The position numbers were made by a program, and so were the translations under genes. The notes beneath the pieces are model-generated. The model did not search any database and had not been told where the DNA came from. It saw only the letters and a list, made by a program, of their open reading frames with translations. Below, in pieces: positions 49,433 to 60,879 of a stretch of DNA of 64,000 nt. The stretch comes from Artocarpus heterophyllus (lineage: Eukaryota > Streptophyta > Magnoliopsida > Rosales > Moraceae). The stretch covers positions 19,710,809-19,774,808 of the forward strand of contig CM046345.1 of NCBI GenBank assembly GCA_025403435.1, read 5' to 3'. Position 1 is the first letter of the stretch. Each line of letters opens with the position of its first letter.

Positions 49433-52400
49433 AGGAATTTTTAATGCATTATGTATACAATAATTAAGGGATTAGGTCAAATAAATTATGTACAAATTTT
49501 GCGAGCTAAATTTTATCCTCAAAAATTTGTTAAATATTTTAAGGGCATAAAGTGTGTCACAAGGATTATTGTTTAAATCCAATTTTTATGACAAATTCTA
49601 TAAAAGTAAAAATTGTATTTTTAAGATTAAAAATCATCATAGTCTAAAGAAAACAATGAATGATATGAAAATAAGCTAGAGAGCTCAATTGTTGCAGAAT
49701 ATGTTGCAATAAATTTTAAGATAAAAAGACAGTAAAAGAAAAATACTACATGGAAATATGAAAATTATACAATATTAAGATAATGCAGTATAAGAATTAT
49801 ATTGATAAAGTGATGCAGTACAAAAATTATATTGCATAAAGTTATACAGCATGAAAATTGGATTGTATAAACTAAGTAGTATAAAAATTATACTTTGTGA
49901 AGGATATGGATAAATATGTAAGGTTGTGGGGACCTCATAAACTATATAAGAAAATATATTGATAGTATAAAAAATATATCAGTAGTATAGAAAAATATTG
50001 TCACTGTAAATTTAGATTGCTAAACAGTGGATGTGGGGCCACTTGATGGCACCTAAAAGGTGGAAAAATTCGACATATCACCCATAAGAGAACCGATTGT
50101 GGCATATGGTGGGGCAAGTTTTATTAATTGCAAACTAGCCCCTAAACTAAGCTGTTTTACAACTAAGGACCTAAGTGGATAAATCCATAAAAGTGCCACC
50201 AAAATGGTGGAAAAAGGGCCACATCTCCTCCTAAATGGCGCCACCTAATGTTTTTGATGAGTGTTTTGGAGCAAACTTTTAATGACATTTTTGCCCATGA
50301 TGAGGTAGGGTTGAAAATTGAACATTTTTGTCTCCATCATATTCATGCAAGTTAGAAACAAAACAACTCATTTTGCTCCTCCAAAAACCAATAGCCCCTC
50401 CCTATTAGTCTCCCAAATATTTCTCAAAGATTCAACCTACAAACAAGCTTTGAATCAAGAATCAAGTATTCTAGTGCAAGATTAGTCATCTTTTAAGGTA
50501 AAAGTCCAAACTTTTTCTGATATTTTTCTTGACGGTTTTGATGGGGATTTTGCTATGTTTATGTCATGAAAGAAGAGCAAGGTTGAAAGCATCATGGAAG
50601 AAGTGCAAAACGCTTGAAAATCTCTTTGGTAATAAACCCTAACTTTTCTTTAGTATTTTAGGGATTTTGCTTAAGTTTTCAGATGATTTTTATGGGATAT
50701 GCTATGGAACATGGTCAAGGGTTTTGAATAGCTCCCAAGCGCTAAAAAAGGAGGACCAATATCTTGGAATTTTCTTAGGTAAATTCTTAAACCCTAGCCT
50801 TGAAAGTTTGATTTTATTATGAGATCCATGTGTGGTCTTATAAAAGATTGGACTATGGCATGTTGAAAAGACATTATGGTATAATTATATTTTATGTTTA
50901 AGTGTATGATGACGATGATGATGGGTGTTAGGAGTTAGGGCTTTAAGCTTTAAAAAAAAGGAAGTTTGATAAACTTTGTTTCAAAAGCAAAGTTTTGATA
51001 GTTTCTAAAGAACAAAGGATTTGACTAGTTTAGAAACCGATTTATTTTTTGGAAAAAACATGATATTTTTCAAAATAGTGAACTAAATTACTTTCATGAA
51101 TAAAGTTTTGTAATATTTGGAAAGCACTGAATTGAAAAGTTTTATGCAAACTCGTCAAATTTGAAAATCTGCCAAAAAGTCCAATGTACCGTAAGAATTT
51201 GAGGAAAGTTAAAACATGAAAGTTCTAGATCTCGAAGAAACTTTTAACACTTATAGACTATTTACAAAATTCCAAATTGATTTTAAGTTATAAATTTTAC
51301 AAGATTCAATCACAAAATTTCAAAATGGTAATATGGAAAAAGTGTTTTTTCTGAGTTTAACCCAGGAGCTTTTGTAAGTTTTAATCTTTATTAAAAACTA
51401 CAAATTTTGGTGTAAATAATTATTTTTGGCTATAGGGGCAAAAATGTCAAGATTTTATGTTTTTGGATATTACTATAAAAATGAGTCAAAAGGGAGTGTC
51501 ACTATGTAAAGATGGTTTTTATATAGCTATGATCAATAAGTAATCTTATGTTTTAATGCATAAAATAATTTAGGAATTTTACATGAGAAACATGACGAGG
51601 GCATAATTGCTGAGATTTTCAAATTAAGGGTCAAAATTGTAAAGTTTTGCTAAAATAGATTTTTTGCAAAAAGAAAATGATTTTTGTTTTTCCTCAATGT
51701 TACAAGTAGTAAGGAAATGAAAGCTTAGATTTGAAACGATTTTTGGAAGTTTTCTAAGACCTGGCAAGAGCAAATGATCATTTTTCAAAAAACGGCAAAA
51801 AGGGCCAAAAAACCCAAATTAGGAAAATGCCTCTTAATGGGAATCTTTTCGTCACCCGTACATAACAGAATGTTAAAGTAAAATGCTAAGTTTGGTAAAG
51901 TTACATGATTTACAAGAAAAAAAAAACCCTTTTAGGGTGAAAATTATCAATTCTTATAAAACCACTTAAAATGGACCTGAGCTTTCTGAATTAGCAAAAC
52001 ACCTTTAGACGAAAATGTTCCGTATCATGTCAAGTAACAAAATATCAAGTAAGACGGATCAAGGAATGTCTAAGTTAAGTAATAGAGAAATAAACCAATA
52101 AGTAATGAGAAAAAGGATTAAGAATGAATACTTAACATTTAACTTTCATTATCGATCGAATAGGTTGGTAGTAAGAAAAATTAGTCAATAGTCAGGTATC
52201 ATTTAGATATGACACAAAGCCAACTAATTGAAGGGAAAGGATAAAGTGCAAATGATAGATTGTTAAACATGTAAATTTCAAACCTCACTTATTATACGAA
52301 GAAAATGATTTTCAAATGTTTTATATATGTTTGAAATGTGTTTGTATTTGTTATGCAAGTTGTTTTAATGACCAATACATGATTTAAAGTATGTTTGCAT

Positions 52401-53388
52401 TTATTATGCATGATCATTTAAAGATCAAGTCATGATTTGCATTGTGATTGCAATGGTTATGTTTGTTGTTATAAACATTAAGTTATACCATGCCTTATGC
52501 TCACTAAGATTACAAGATTGGTAATCTAAACCCTCAAGTTAAGGAAGTGTTGTACCAACCTAGCGACCTAAGGGGCTATCACGCTAAATTTACATTATGG
52601 CCTCGGCATTTGATGGTCAAACGAGTTCTGTATGTACACTTAGGCCCATAGTTTAAAAAAGTTAAGAATGGTGATAAAATAGTCATAAAAGAGCATAAAT
52701 GGAATCCTACATTATGATATTGCTTGCATTCCTTAAAGTAATGTTTATGAAAAAAAATTCTATAAGAAATGTTTTTATAAAGAATGTTTTGGGAAAAATG
52801 TTTTACGATAAATATTTCAAGAAAAATGTTTTATGAGAAATGTTTGTGAAAAACATTTATAAGAAATGTTTATGAAAAATGTTTCAAGAAAGATGTTTTA
52901 CTAGCAAGGCTTCAAAGAAAAAAGTTTTTATGATGAATGATTTAATGTTTTGTGCGATTAGTTTAAACTTACTGAGCGAAAGCTCATCACAAGTTCCTTT
53001 ATTCTGTTGGTAGTTTTGCAGAAGACCAATAAAACTGGTTGAAGAGCTCGGTGTTGCAGTGACAAATGTAATGGTTGGGTATGGATACCACTATAGAAGT
53101 CTTCCACAGTTTTAATGGAAAGTTATTCTTGTTTGAAAAAGATGTTTTTTAAAAGTTTTAAGAAAGTAAATGATTTTTTTATAAGTTTTGAGAAATATTC
53201 TAAATGACTTTGAAGTTTGGTTTTTTATTTTTTTTTATGATTCAATTTATGTTGCAATGAAAGTTACAACAGTTTCAAGTATTTTTTTTAATTTACTTAG
53301 TATTTTTCTTATTAGTAAGTAAGAATTAAGTTGAAGATATGATGTTTAGGAAGGCTAAGTAACGGCCCAAAAAAGCCAAGTCGTTACA
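49433..53388. mobile_element. Solo LTR of a Ty3/gypsy (Tekay/Del-like) element, ~3,956 bp
   Basis: Plus strand begins TGTGACACCTAGGAATTT and ends TAACGGCCC...GTCGTTACA. Both termini are typical of plant Tekay/Del LTRs, which start TGTAAC and end GTCACA on their own strand, so the original orientation was probably minus. Flanks TCTAT (49428-49432) and TCTGT (53389-53393) match at four of five bases, a plausible aged target duplication. No polypurine tract, primer site or pol lies inside. It splits the left arm of the foldback element. Confidence 0.7.
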
Positions 53389-54099
53389 TCTGTGGCGATC
53401 TAGGTGATGTAAAAGTTGACGCTGTTGTCGTTAAAGTGCTTTCCCTCACTCAATCTGCCATGGCTACAAACTTGGTTCTCTATCTTGCTATTAGGCCGAA
53501 TGTCATGAAGATTAGAGAACTAGGAGCAAACCTACGCCTTGGATCAAGTTCAAAACCTCGTCGTCATTGGAGATAGCCACAGCCACATTAGATTTGGACC
53601 ATAAGTAAATCAGTACTAGTCTACGGACCAGAGTTCAATCGTCGTCGTTGTCAAAGATGACAACGACCTCATTAGTTTTGGCAATGCTGATTAGCCTTTT
53701 GATTTTGATGATTTTCAATTTTTTTTATCTAAATTAACCGTTGTTGACTTTGTGAATTGGTCATTGAATTCATTGTGTTAAATTGACAAGGAATGGTGAT
53801 TGGCTTCATCTCTTTTTTTATTTTTGTTGTTGTTGTTGTTGCTACTACTGCTATTGTTGTTGTTATTGTGTCTACGTTGCTTTGGATTAGTTTGTTGTTG
53901 TGATTTTTGAATTCAACGAGTTTGGCACTAGAGTATGTTGTTGTTGTTGTTGTTGTTGTATTTTTTTTTATTCTTTTTGTTTTTCTAGTTTTTGGTGGTT
54001 TTTTATTAGCAACCAATGACATCATCGATGCTGGTGAGGTTTGGCATTGTCGCCAATAACTATGTGTATTTCTAGTTAATACGGTATTACAGAGGAGAG

Positions 54100-55010
54100 A
54101 CAATTAGTGTTTTCATTTTGTTTTTTTTTTAAGGTAAAAATGGAAATAAAATCATTTTGAAAAATGTGCTACCATTGTTTTTGAAATTGTGTTTGATTGT
54201 ACATGATAGTGTTCTTTAAAAGAAAACAATTTTTAATAAAATAAATTTATTAAGATAAATATAACAAAGTTTGGATGAAAATTCTAATTAATATTACCTA
54301 AAAGCACTAATTTTTAATATATTAATAAATATTTATTTCTGATTAAAAAAACAAAGAGGAACAGTCGTCTTCCTCTTCCTCTTCCGTTGATTTAGTGAGT
54401 CTAGGACGCCGACAACAGCATGAGTTGTGGTGATAACGTCGACAGACCCAGCCCTACACATCGACGGCCTTGTCGCATATCCACGGCGCTCTTTGTCGAA
54501 AACATTCTCTCGAATCGAATGGGTTTGTTCATCGATGGCTTTATCGTGGCTAGAAGATGGCACTCGTCGATTGACAGTGCCCATAGAGGAAATCGACGTG
54601 TCCTCTAATCCAACATGAATGGCCACTCCACGAGATTTTGTTCTGTCATGAATAGGTTGTTGGCCTATGGTCGTGGGGTGCTCCAGTGAGGTTAGGCTTG
54701 ATGAGGCAAGAGTAGAGTTCACTGGAGGGAGGATAGGCAGAGTTCACTAGATAGAGGACACTAGGGGAGCGAAAGGGTGGTGTGCTGGCTGCTACGTCAA
54801 TTAATGGGTTTCGACAAAGTTGAAAAAATCTTTTTATTTTTTTATTTTCAAGACTAGGAGAAAAAATGGGCTTTTTTTACAAAATTTTTTCATTTTCATT
54901 TTGGCACAATTGTCAACCAAACAATGTTTTGAAATCATTTCCATTTTTTGTGTTTTTTAAAATGATAAAACAAATGTCAAAAAGGAATCAAATGGGGCCA
55001 AAATTTCCCC
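54100..55010. other. Possible insert inside the left foldback arm
   Basis: This stretch has no mirrored counterpart in the right arm. Its ends share similar T/A-rich phrases in inverse order (TTTTCATTTT, TGGAAAT), as in a MITE. A GC-richer core (54360-54800) carries open frames on both strands (54333-54722 minus, 54420-54618 plus) with no family features. I cannot name it. Confidence 0.3.
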
Positions 55011-55079
55011 GCCTCTTGAAAATTTTTGTAATTCCTAGCAAAAATCATATTTTTATGTTGATACTATATTTTCTGCCCA

Positions 55080-56040
55080 CTAATAGTGTCATCGCTATCA
55101 GTGGTGTTTGGCGGCATTGTCGGTAAATTTTTATATTTAATAGAAATATAATAGTTATAGATAAATTTGTATTTCTTGACAGCCAGCGTCATTGTCAATG
55201 CCCGTTATGTTTGGTGAAGCCACCAATAATTTTTTATATTTGCATATAAGTATAGTATTTATAAGTAAATAATATATTTTTTTATCATCAGTGGTCCGAC
55301 GAAGTCGCTGGAAATTTCTTGTGTTTACATGTAAATACTTCTTCCACAAGTAAATATTGTATTTCTCAACTACCGGTGGTTCGGTGAAGTCATTGATAAT
55401 TTTTTGTATTTACATGTTAACACAATACTTACAAGTGAATACCTTATTTCCTAGCACCGGTGGTCCACAAAGTCGTCGATAAAGTTTTGTATTTATATGT
55501 AAATATAGTATCTGCAAGTAAATATTGTATTTCTTAACTGCCGGTGGATCGATGATGTCGCTAGTAATTTTTTATATTTACATGTAAATATAGTACTTAT
55601 AGGTAAATATTTTATTTTTCAGCCACCGATGGTTCACAAAGTCATCAATAAATTTTTATATTTACATGTAAATACAATAGTTATATGTTAATATGGTATT
55701 TCTTGGTCACCTGTGGATCGACAAAGTTGCCATGAATTTTTGTATTTGTATGTACATACAGTATTTATAGGTAAATACTAATTTATCAGCCACTTAGAGT
55801 TTGAAGAAGTTGCTAGTAAATTTTTTATTTATGTGGAATACAATAAGTACATGTTAATACAATATTTCTTGGGTCCAACGAGATTACTAGTAAATTTTTG
55901 TATTTACATGTTAATATAATATTTCTTGGTTGCCAACAATATCGTTGTTATTGATGGTAATCGATGGTGTCATTGGTAATTTTTTTAATTATTTAAAAAT
56001 ATAATATTACCATGTAAATACAGTATTTCCTGGCCATCAC
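55080..56040. repeat. Degenerate ~95-bp tandem units, left foldback arm
   Basis: About ten units, each with a GT-rich CACCGGTGGTC-like block, an AAGTCGCTG-like block and a palindrome-like TTTACATGTAAATA followed by GTAAATATTGTATTTC. Spacing is about 90-105 bp. The TATTTACATGTAAATA core is a 16-bp perfect palindrome where intact. Confidence 0.7.
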
Positions 56041-57014
56041 TAGTATCGGCACGGGAAAAGGCTGAGAGAAGAAGAAAAGAAAGAAGTGAGGGTATTTGGG
56101 CTTTTTGTTATCAATTTCTCATGAAATATTTCTCACTTTCTCATGACATGCTATTTAGTTTATATTTTAAAATCATATGACATTATTACTATGTTTGAAT
56201 TAAAATTTACTATGTTGCTCTTTCTCCTTGATAAAAATTAAAAAAAAAAGATAATGAGGAAAATATCAAATGTTTGAAAATTTTTAAAGTAAATATCAAG
56301 TTTTAAAAATGTTTGTAGTTAGTAACAGATTTATAATGTAAATAGTTTATTTACTATGTAAATAAGAATAATTTATACTGTAAATAAAAAGGGTAAACAA
56401 ATTATTTGACCTTGAGTTTATTTACTGTATAAATAAGAATTATTTACTCTATAAATAAGAGACTAAATAAATTATTTATACCATAAATCTACTATTTACT
56501 ACAAATATTTTTAAAACTTTATATTTACTATATTTAATTTTAGAAAAGTGATATTTATTACAACTTTTCACAAAAAAAGGATCCAAATAGCATATTTAGG
56601 TTAAAAAATTAGTGACCCAAATAGAGTAAATTAGGTGGTGTATCACTTTTTTACTACCACTTTTGTGTTCTACTATCTTTGCTTTCCTTTCTTTAATTTA
56701 TGTCATTTTTCCTAGCTTAAAAGACCAAAATACATTTAGTTAGCACATATTGGCCTAACCTAACCCAAAATACTTAGGAACAATAGTGCCTTTTTATTCA
56801 TTGAAAGTGGTATGCATCAAACTTTTTCATATAAGTGATAAAATTGAAAAACAACAGTACAAAAGTGGCATTTCTCGAATTGACCCTTAGTAAATAATGT
56901 CATATATTTTCAAAATGTGTATTAAATATCATATCATGAGAAATTAAGAATAAAAACCCCAAAATATTCTTACCTCTTTCTCCTCTCCATCTCTTACCTT
57001 TCTCCCTCCTCAAC

Positions 57015-57720
57015 ACTAGCAGTGACGGGAAAATACTATATTTACATGTTACTACTATATTCCAAATGAAGAAAAAATTTACCGGATATGTCACTGGCAG
57101 CTAAGAAATACTATATTAATATGTAAATACAAAAGTTTAACGACAATCTCATTAGATTAGGGAAATACTACATTAATATGTAAATATTGTATTTCAATGT
57201 AAATACAAAATTTATCGAAAAACATGTAGGACATCACCAACACCGACGACATCATCGATAGCTAAGAAATATTTTATTAACATGTAAATATTGTATTTCT
57301 ACGTAGATACAAAAATTTACTAGCAACTGAATGTGGCCTGGAAATACCATACTAACATGTAAAAAATCTATTTCCAAGTAAATAGAAAAATTTATCGCAA
57401 AAGTTGTTGGACATCACCGGCACCAGCGACATTGTTGATAGTTAGGAAACACTATATTTATACATCAATACTATATTTTATGTAAATATAAAATTACCAG
57501 TGACTTCATCGGCGGCCAAAAAATATAATATTTATGTGGAAATACTGTATTTCGATGTACATACAAAAATTTTCCTAATGAGGTCATCAGACATCACCGA
57601 CAATGGCGATGTCATTAGCAGTTAGGAAATATTATATTTACATAGAAATACATTATTTTTTTTTAAATACAAATATTTGCTAACAACGTCACAAGGACAT
57701 CACTTGAATCGATGAGATTG
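57015..57720. repeat. Inverted array of the same units, right foldback arm
   Basis: The units of 55080-56040 in reverse order and strand: AATACTATATTTACATG, GAAATACTATATTAACATG, TTACCGG / ATCACCGGCACC and similar phrases, ending next to 57720. Fewer units (about seven) than on the left. Confidence 0.7.
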
Positions 57721-58633
57721 CTGGTGGCCATTAAATACCACAAAAATCCCAAAAACAAAAAAAAATTCACACACAACAACAAATCCCATAAAACAACAGT
57801 TCTATCAACAACAACAGATCTCAAAAATTCCAATGAAACACTGTTGATATTTCGTCACTGGCGTTGTTACAAGTCCAAGTCTAAGTCGCCATTTTCCCTG
57901 ATGAGGAAGATGACGAGCTCTCGATAGGATCTCGTATGACAACAATAAGACGGTGATAGGGTTTGGAGTCATTGTTGTAGAGGATATTGTGATTGAGATC
58001 GATGGTCATGGCTTAGATAGGGGAATTGACAGCTCAGACTTTGGCTTGATAGGATCTCGATATGATCTCCGATGAAGTAGATCCTATCGAGATACTATTG
58101 AAGAAGCTGTCACACAATCCTTGCATAACAAGCTCTAATATACTTACGGTGGCTCCAATTTACTTCAATGGTGCATGGAAAAAGTAGCTTTGCCTAGAAA
58201 TCTTCAACAATGTTTATCACCATCGTCATCATTGCCTACTGGGGAGATTGTTGTAGTCAATGATTTTGTAGTCATTGACTTCTGTCGAGAGCTTGATGTG
58301 TCACTCTAAGCTTGACTTCGTCTTTTTGCGGAGAACATGTGCTACAAATAAGTAGATCAAAGGAGATGAAAAAGGGGCCAGAGTGAAAAGGAGAGCGAAA
58401 TAGGGGAGAGAGAGGAAGAATAAAATGAAAATAGGAAGAAAAAAAAATTCAACATTAGGGTCATTTTTTGTTTTTAGGTAGTTATAGATTAGACTAACTT
58501 AAAATATGCTATTTACTCTACTTTTGAAGAATTCATGACATAATTTATCAAGTGAATAGCAAAATCTGCTATTTGCTACAATTTCTCAATATAAAATGTG
58601 TATGGTTTATAGGTTTGTATACATGCATATAAC
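57721..58633. other. Outer right foldback arm and junction, no gene
   Basis: Repeated GATAGGATCTCG phrases (57922, 58048, 58084 region). A purine-rich stretch (58340-58450) mirrors the pyrimidine-rich 49085-49150 of the left arm. 58586-58633 is a short spacer before the gypsy LTR. No gene recognised. Confidence 0.5.
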
Positions 58634-59805
58634 TGTCACACCCTAGAGTACGGGAGGTGACATGGTGGATTATTTAAATTAATTAAAAGGAGAATTTAAT
58701 TAAAAACAAGAATTTTAGGGGTTAAATTAAATATAAAAATGTGAAAGTTTCAAAACAACATTGTATAAAAGAGTTCATAAGCATTAAGCAGGTGAAATCA
58801 TTAAACGAATAATGAAATAATAAAGTACTACGAGTATGGGTCCCACTGACCCACAACTTGTGCACACACATAGTACTGACAATATAACAATACAACCACA
58901 ATCCAAGCATAAAGAAAGTTACAAACATTACATGCCTTGTTCAAACAATACAAATGATCTACTAATCCTTCTACCGCTCTTGAGTTCTGTCTGTTGAATC
59001 CTCTCTGAACCTAATGGAAAACCACCTAGAGGGGGAGGAATTTAAAAACAAAGAAAATGTGAGCGAAAGGCTTAGTAGGATAGTATTTTATTAAATCATT
59101 TAGTATAAAGGAAGATCTCATTATTCAGGGAATTATTTAAAAGAAACATTGAATAAATAAATAAATTTAAATAAAACCGTTTTTACCCAAAACAGTTTAT
59201 TCGGTCGACCAGAAATATCATTTTCTTTTTCCTAGGCAAACCACATGTATATCACCACCGTAGTGGCCCAGCTGGGTTTTGGGACCTACCCCCAAGGTCG
59301 ATCGCTACACGACCTGATCTCTGATATGGCATCATGCCCTTATATTCATTTCTAACATTATTCAAATCCATTTACCAAATGTTTTCATTATCATTCATTA
59401 TGAAATTCATTATGAAGTTTGTCTCAGTTCATAGCTTACAAAAATAAAACCAATAAATTCCAATTTCAATCAATCATTGAAAACATTTTTATAGAAACCC
59501 TTTTCAAAGCCAAATCATTTTGAAACTAGGTTACCGAAGAAAGGGTAGAAGTCCTACCTCGATACTCGTGCTGGTGCCCCACACCGTAATCCCGGTCCGC
59601 TATACGTTAGCTCCACGGATCCACGAACGATCCTAGATACACACTAAGTCGATCAATATCTAGTTCGAGACATTCTATGTTACTAAACCATTTCATGATG
59701 TCCTAGTGTGCCATTTGAATCTTTAAAATCATTTTACAAGGTTGGAATTTAAACCGGGGTTAAAAACAGTAAAAATGGGTGAAAAATCACAAAATTTCCC
59801 ATGCC

Positions 59806-59975
59806 CTGCCGGCCTGCTGCACGCCGAACTTCGGCCGGCTGAACTGCGTAGTTTGGCCAGCTGAACTGCACAGTTCGGCCTACCGAAAGTCAAGTCCGGT
59901 CGGCCGGACATTCTCCAAGCTCGCCCTGCCGAACAGAAGAGTTCGGCCTGCCGAACACGTAGTTAGGCCTACCAA
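59806..59975. repeat. GC-rich palindrome cluster in gypsy LTR
   Basis: About seven units in 170 bp, e.g. GTTCGGCCTACCGAAAG, GTCCGGTCGGCCGGAC, CCTGCCGAACAG and GTTCGGCCTGCCGAAC. The last 16-mer is identical to one in the U3 cluster of copia element B. Confidence 0.85.
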
Positions 59976-60454
59976 ACTGGAAAAACCCAGAAATTCCAGC
60001 CACGGGTTTTCGATCTCCCAAAATCCAAATCTTGATTCTAACCTATTTTTCTCAAGTCTCAAGCATGGAAAATATTCATAGATGATAGAAAAACATATTA
60101 GAACACTTTTGAACTCATTTAAACAAGATTTAAACACAAAAATCTCAAAAATCCGAAAATGGGATAAAATGAGGGAGAATGAAAAATCTTGAATCTAATA
60201 TGTTTTTCTTCAATCTAAGCTTAGATTCTAGGTGTTCTAAGTTCATTTAACTCAAATCAAAGGTTTCCTAAGCTCAAACGAACTTAAATTTTAAAAATGC
60301 ACAAAATTTGAAAATTTTAAAAAAGTTTAGAAATTTCAAAACTAACCGCGAATCGAAGCTTCAATCCACGTTCTTGGTTGCAAAATCTCGTTCCCGAGCT
60401 TCCTCCTTGCTAACCCGAAGCTTGGATTTGAATTTTGATCCAAAAATTTGAGAA

Positions 60455-60562
60455 GAAATTGAGAGAGAAGAGGAGAGACCGAGAGGGAGAGTGAGAGTGA
60501 GAGAGTCACGGGAAGAGAGAGGGAGAGATCGGAGAGAGTGAGAGAGAGAATAAATAGAGAGA
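60455..60562. repeat. (AG)n-rich imperfect microsatellite
   Basis: GAGAGA-type repeats on the plus strand (CT on the element's coding strand) broken by single substitutions. They surround the TATTTATT box of the LTR. Confidence 0.8.
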
Positions 60563-60831
60563 AACGGTGGGCGGTTTTACTGTGTGAAAACCATGTGCCG
60601 CCCACGGTTTTGTAAAACGAAATATTTTTAACATTTTACAAATTGTTGTGTTTTAAAACTCAAAACATCATTTTAAAACAATAAGAAATCATTTGAATTT
60701 ATTAAATTAACAAAACAACCTAAAATTCAAAATTTAACCAAATAATCAAATTAATGTTGAAATATTAATTATGGCACACTAATTCATCATTTTATATTAC
60801 AATAACATTAAATAAATTTCGGGGTGTTACA

Positions 60832-60856
60832 ACTCTCCACCCCTAAAAGAAATTTC
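60832..60856 (-). other. Gypsy polypurine tract
   Basis: The minus strand immediately before the LTR ends ...TTTTAGGGGTGGAGAGT. Confidence 0.85.
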
Positions 60857-60879
60857 GCCCTCAAAATTTACAACTCAAT

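Larger units (their letters stand above)
48925..58585. mobile_element. Large foldback (Mutator-like) element, interrupted by a solo LTR
   Basis: Left end GAAATTGTAGCAAATAG (48925-48941) is repeated inverted at the right end, CTATTTGCTACAATTTC (58569-58585). Further inverted matches occur inward: a (GTT)n/AAC patch (about 53930-53960 versus 57775-57810), arrays of palindrome-centred units (55080-56040 versus 57015-57720) and the centre (about 56090-56150 versus 56930-57010, sharing AATTTCTCATGA). Without the 3,956-bp LTR the element is about 5.7 kb. The terminus type recalls Mutator-like elements, but I see no transposase and no clear 9-bp duplication. An unrelated insert probably occupies about 54100-55000. 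Confidence 0.6.
58634..60831 (-). repeat. Gypsy 3' LTR (2,198 bp)
   Basis: Minus strand starts TGTAACACCCCGAAATTT and ends TAGGGTGTGACA, classic for this lineage. It carries a TATTTATT box (60549-60556), CT-rich leader-like sequence around it (60455-60562), and a GC-palindrome cluster (59806-59975) in the part that would be R/U5. Open frames inside it are by-products of these repeats. Confidence 0.88.

Noticed and set aside
53729..54103. 124-residue minus-strand frame with poly-Thr
   Set aside because: Encoded by GTT repeats in the foldback arm and lacking any domain.
55080..56040. CRISPR-like repeat/spacer array
   Set aside because: The units are degenerate, AT-rich and continuous, without unique spacers of fixed length, and the DNA is from a plant nucleus.
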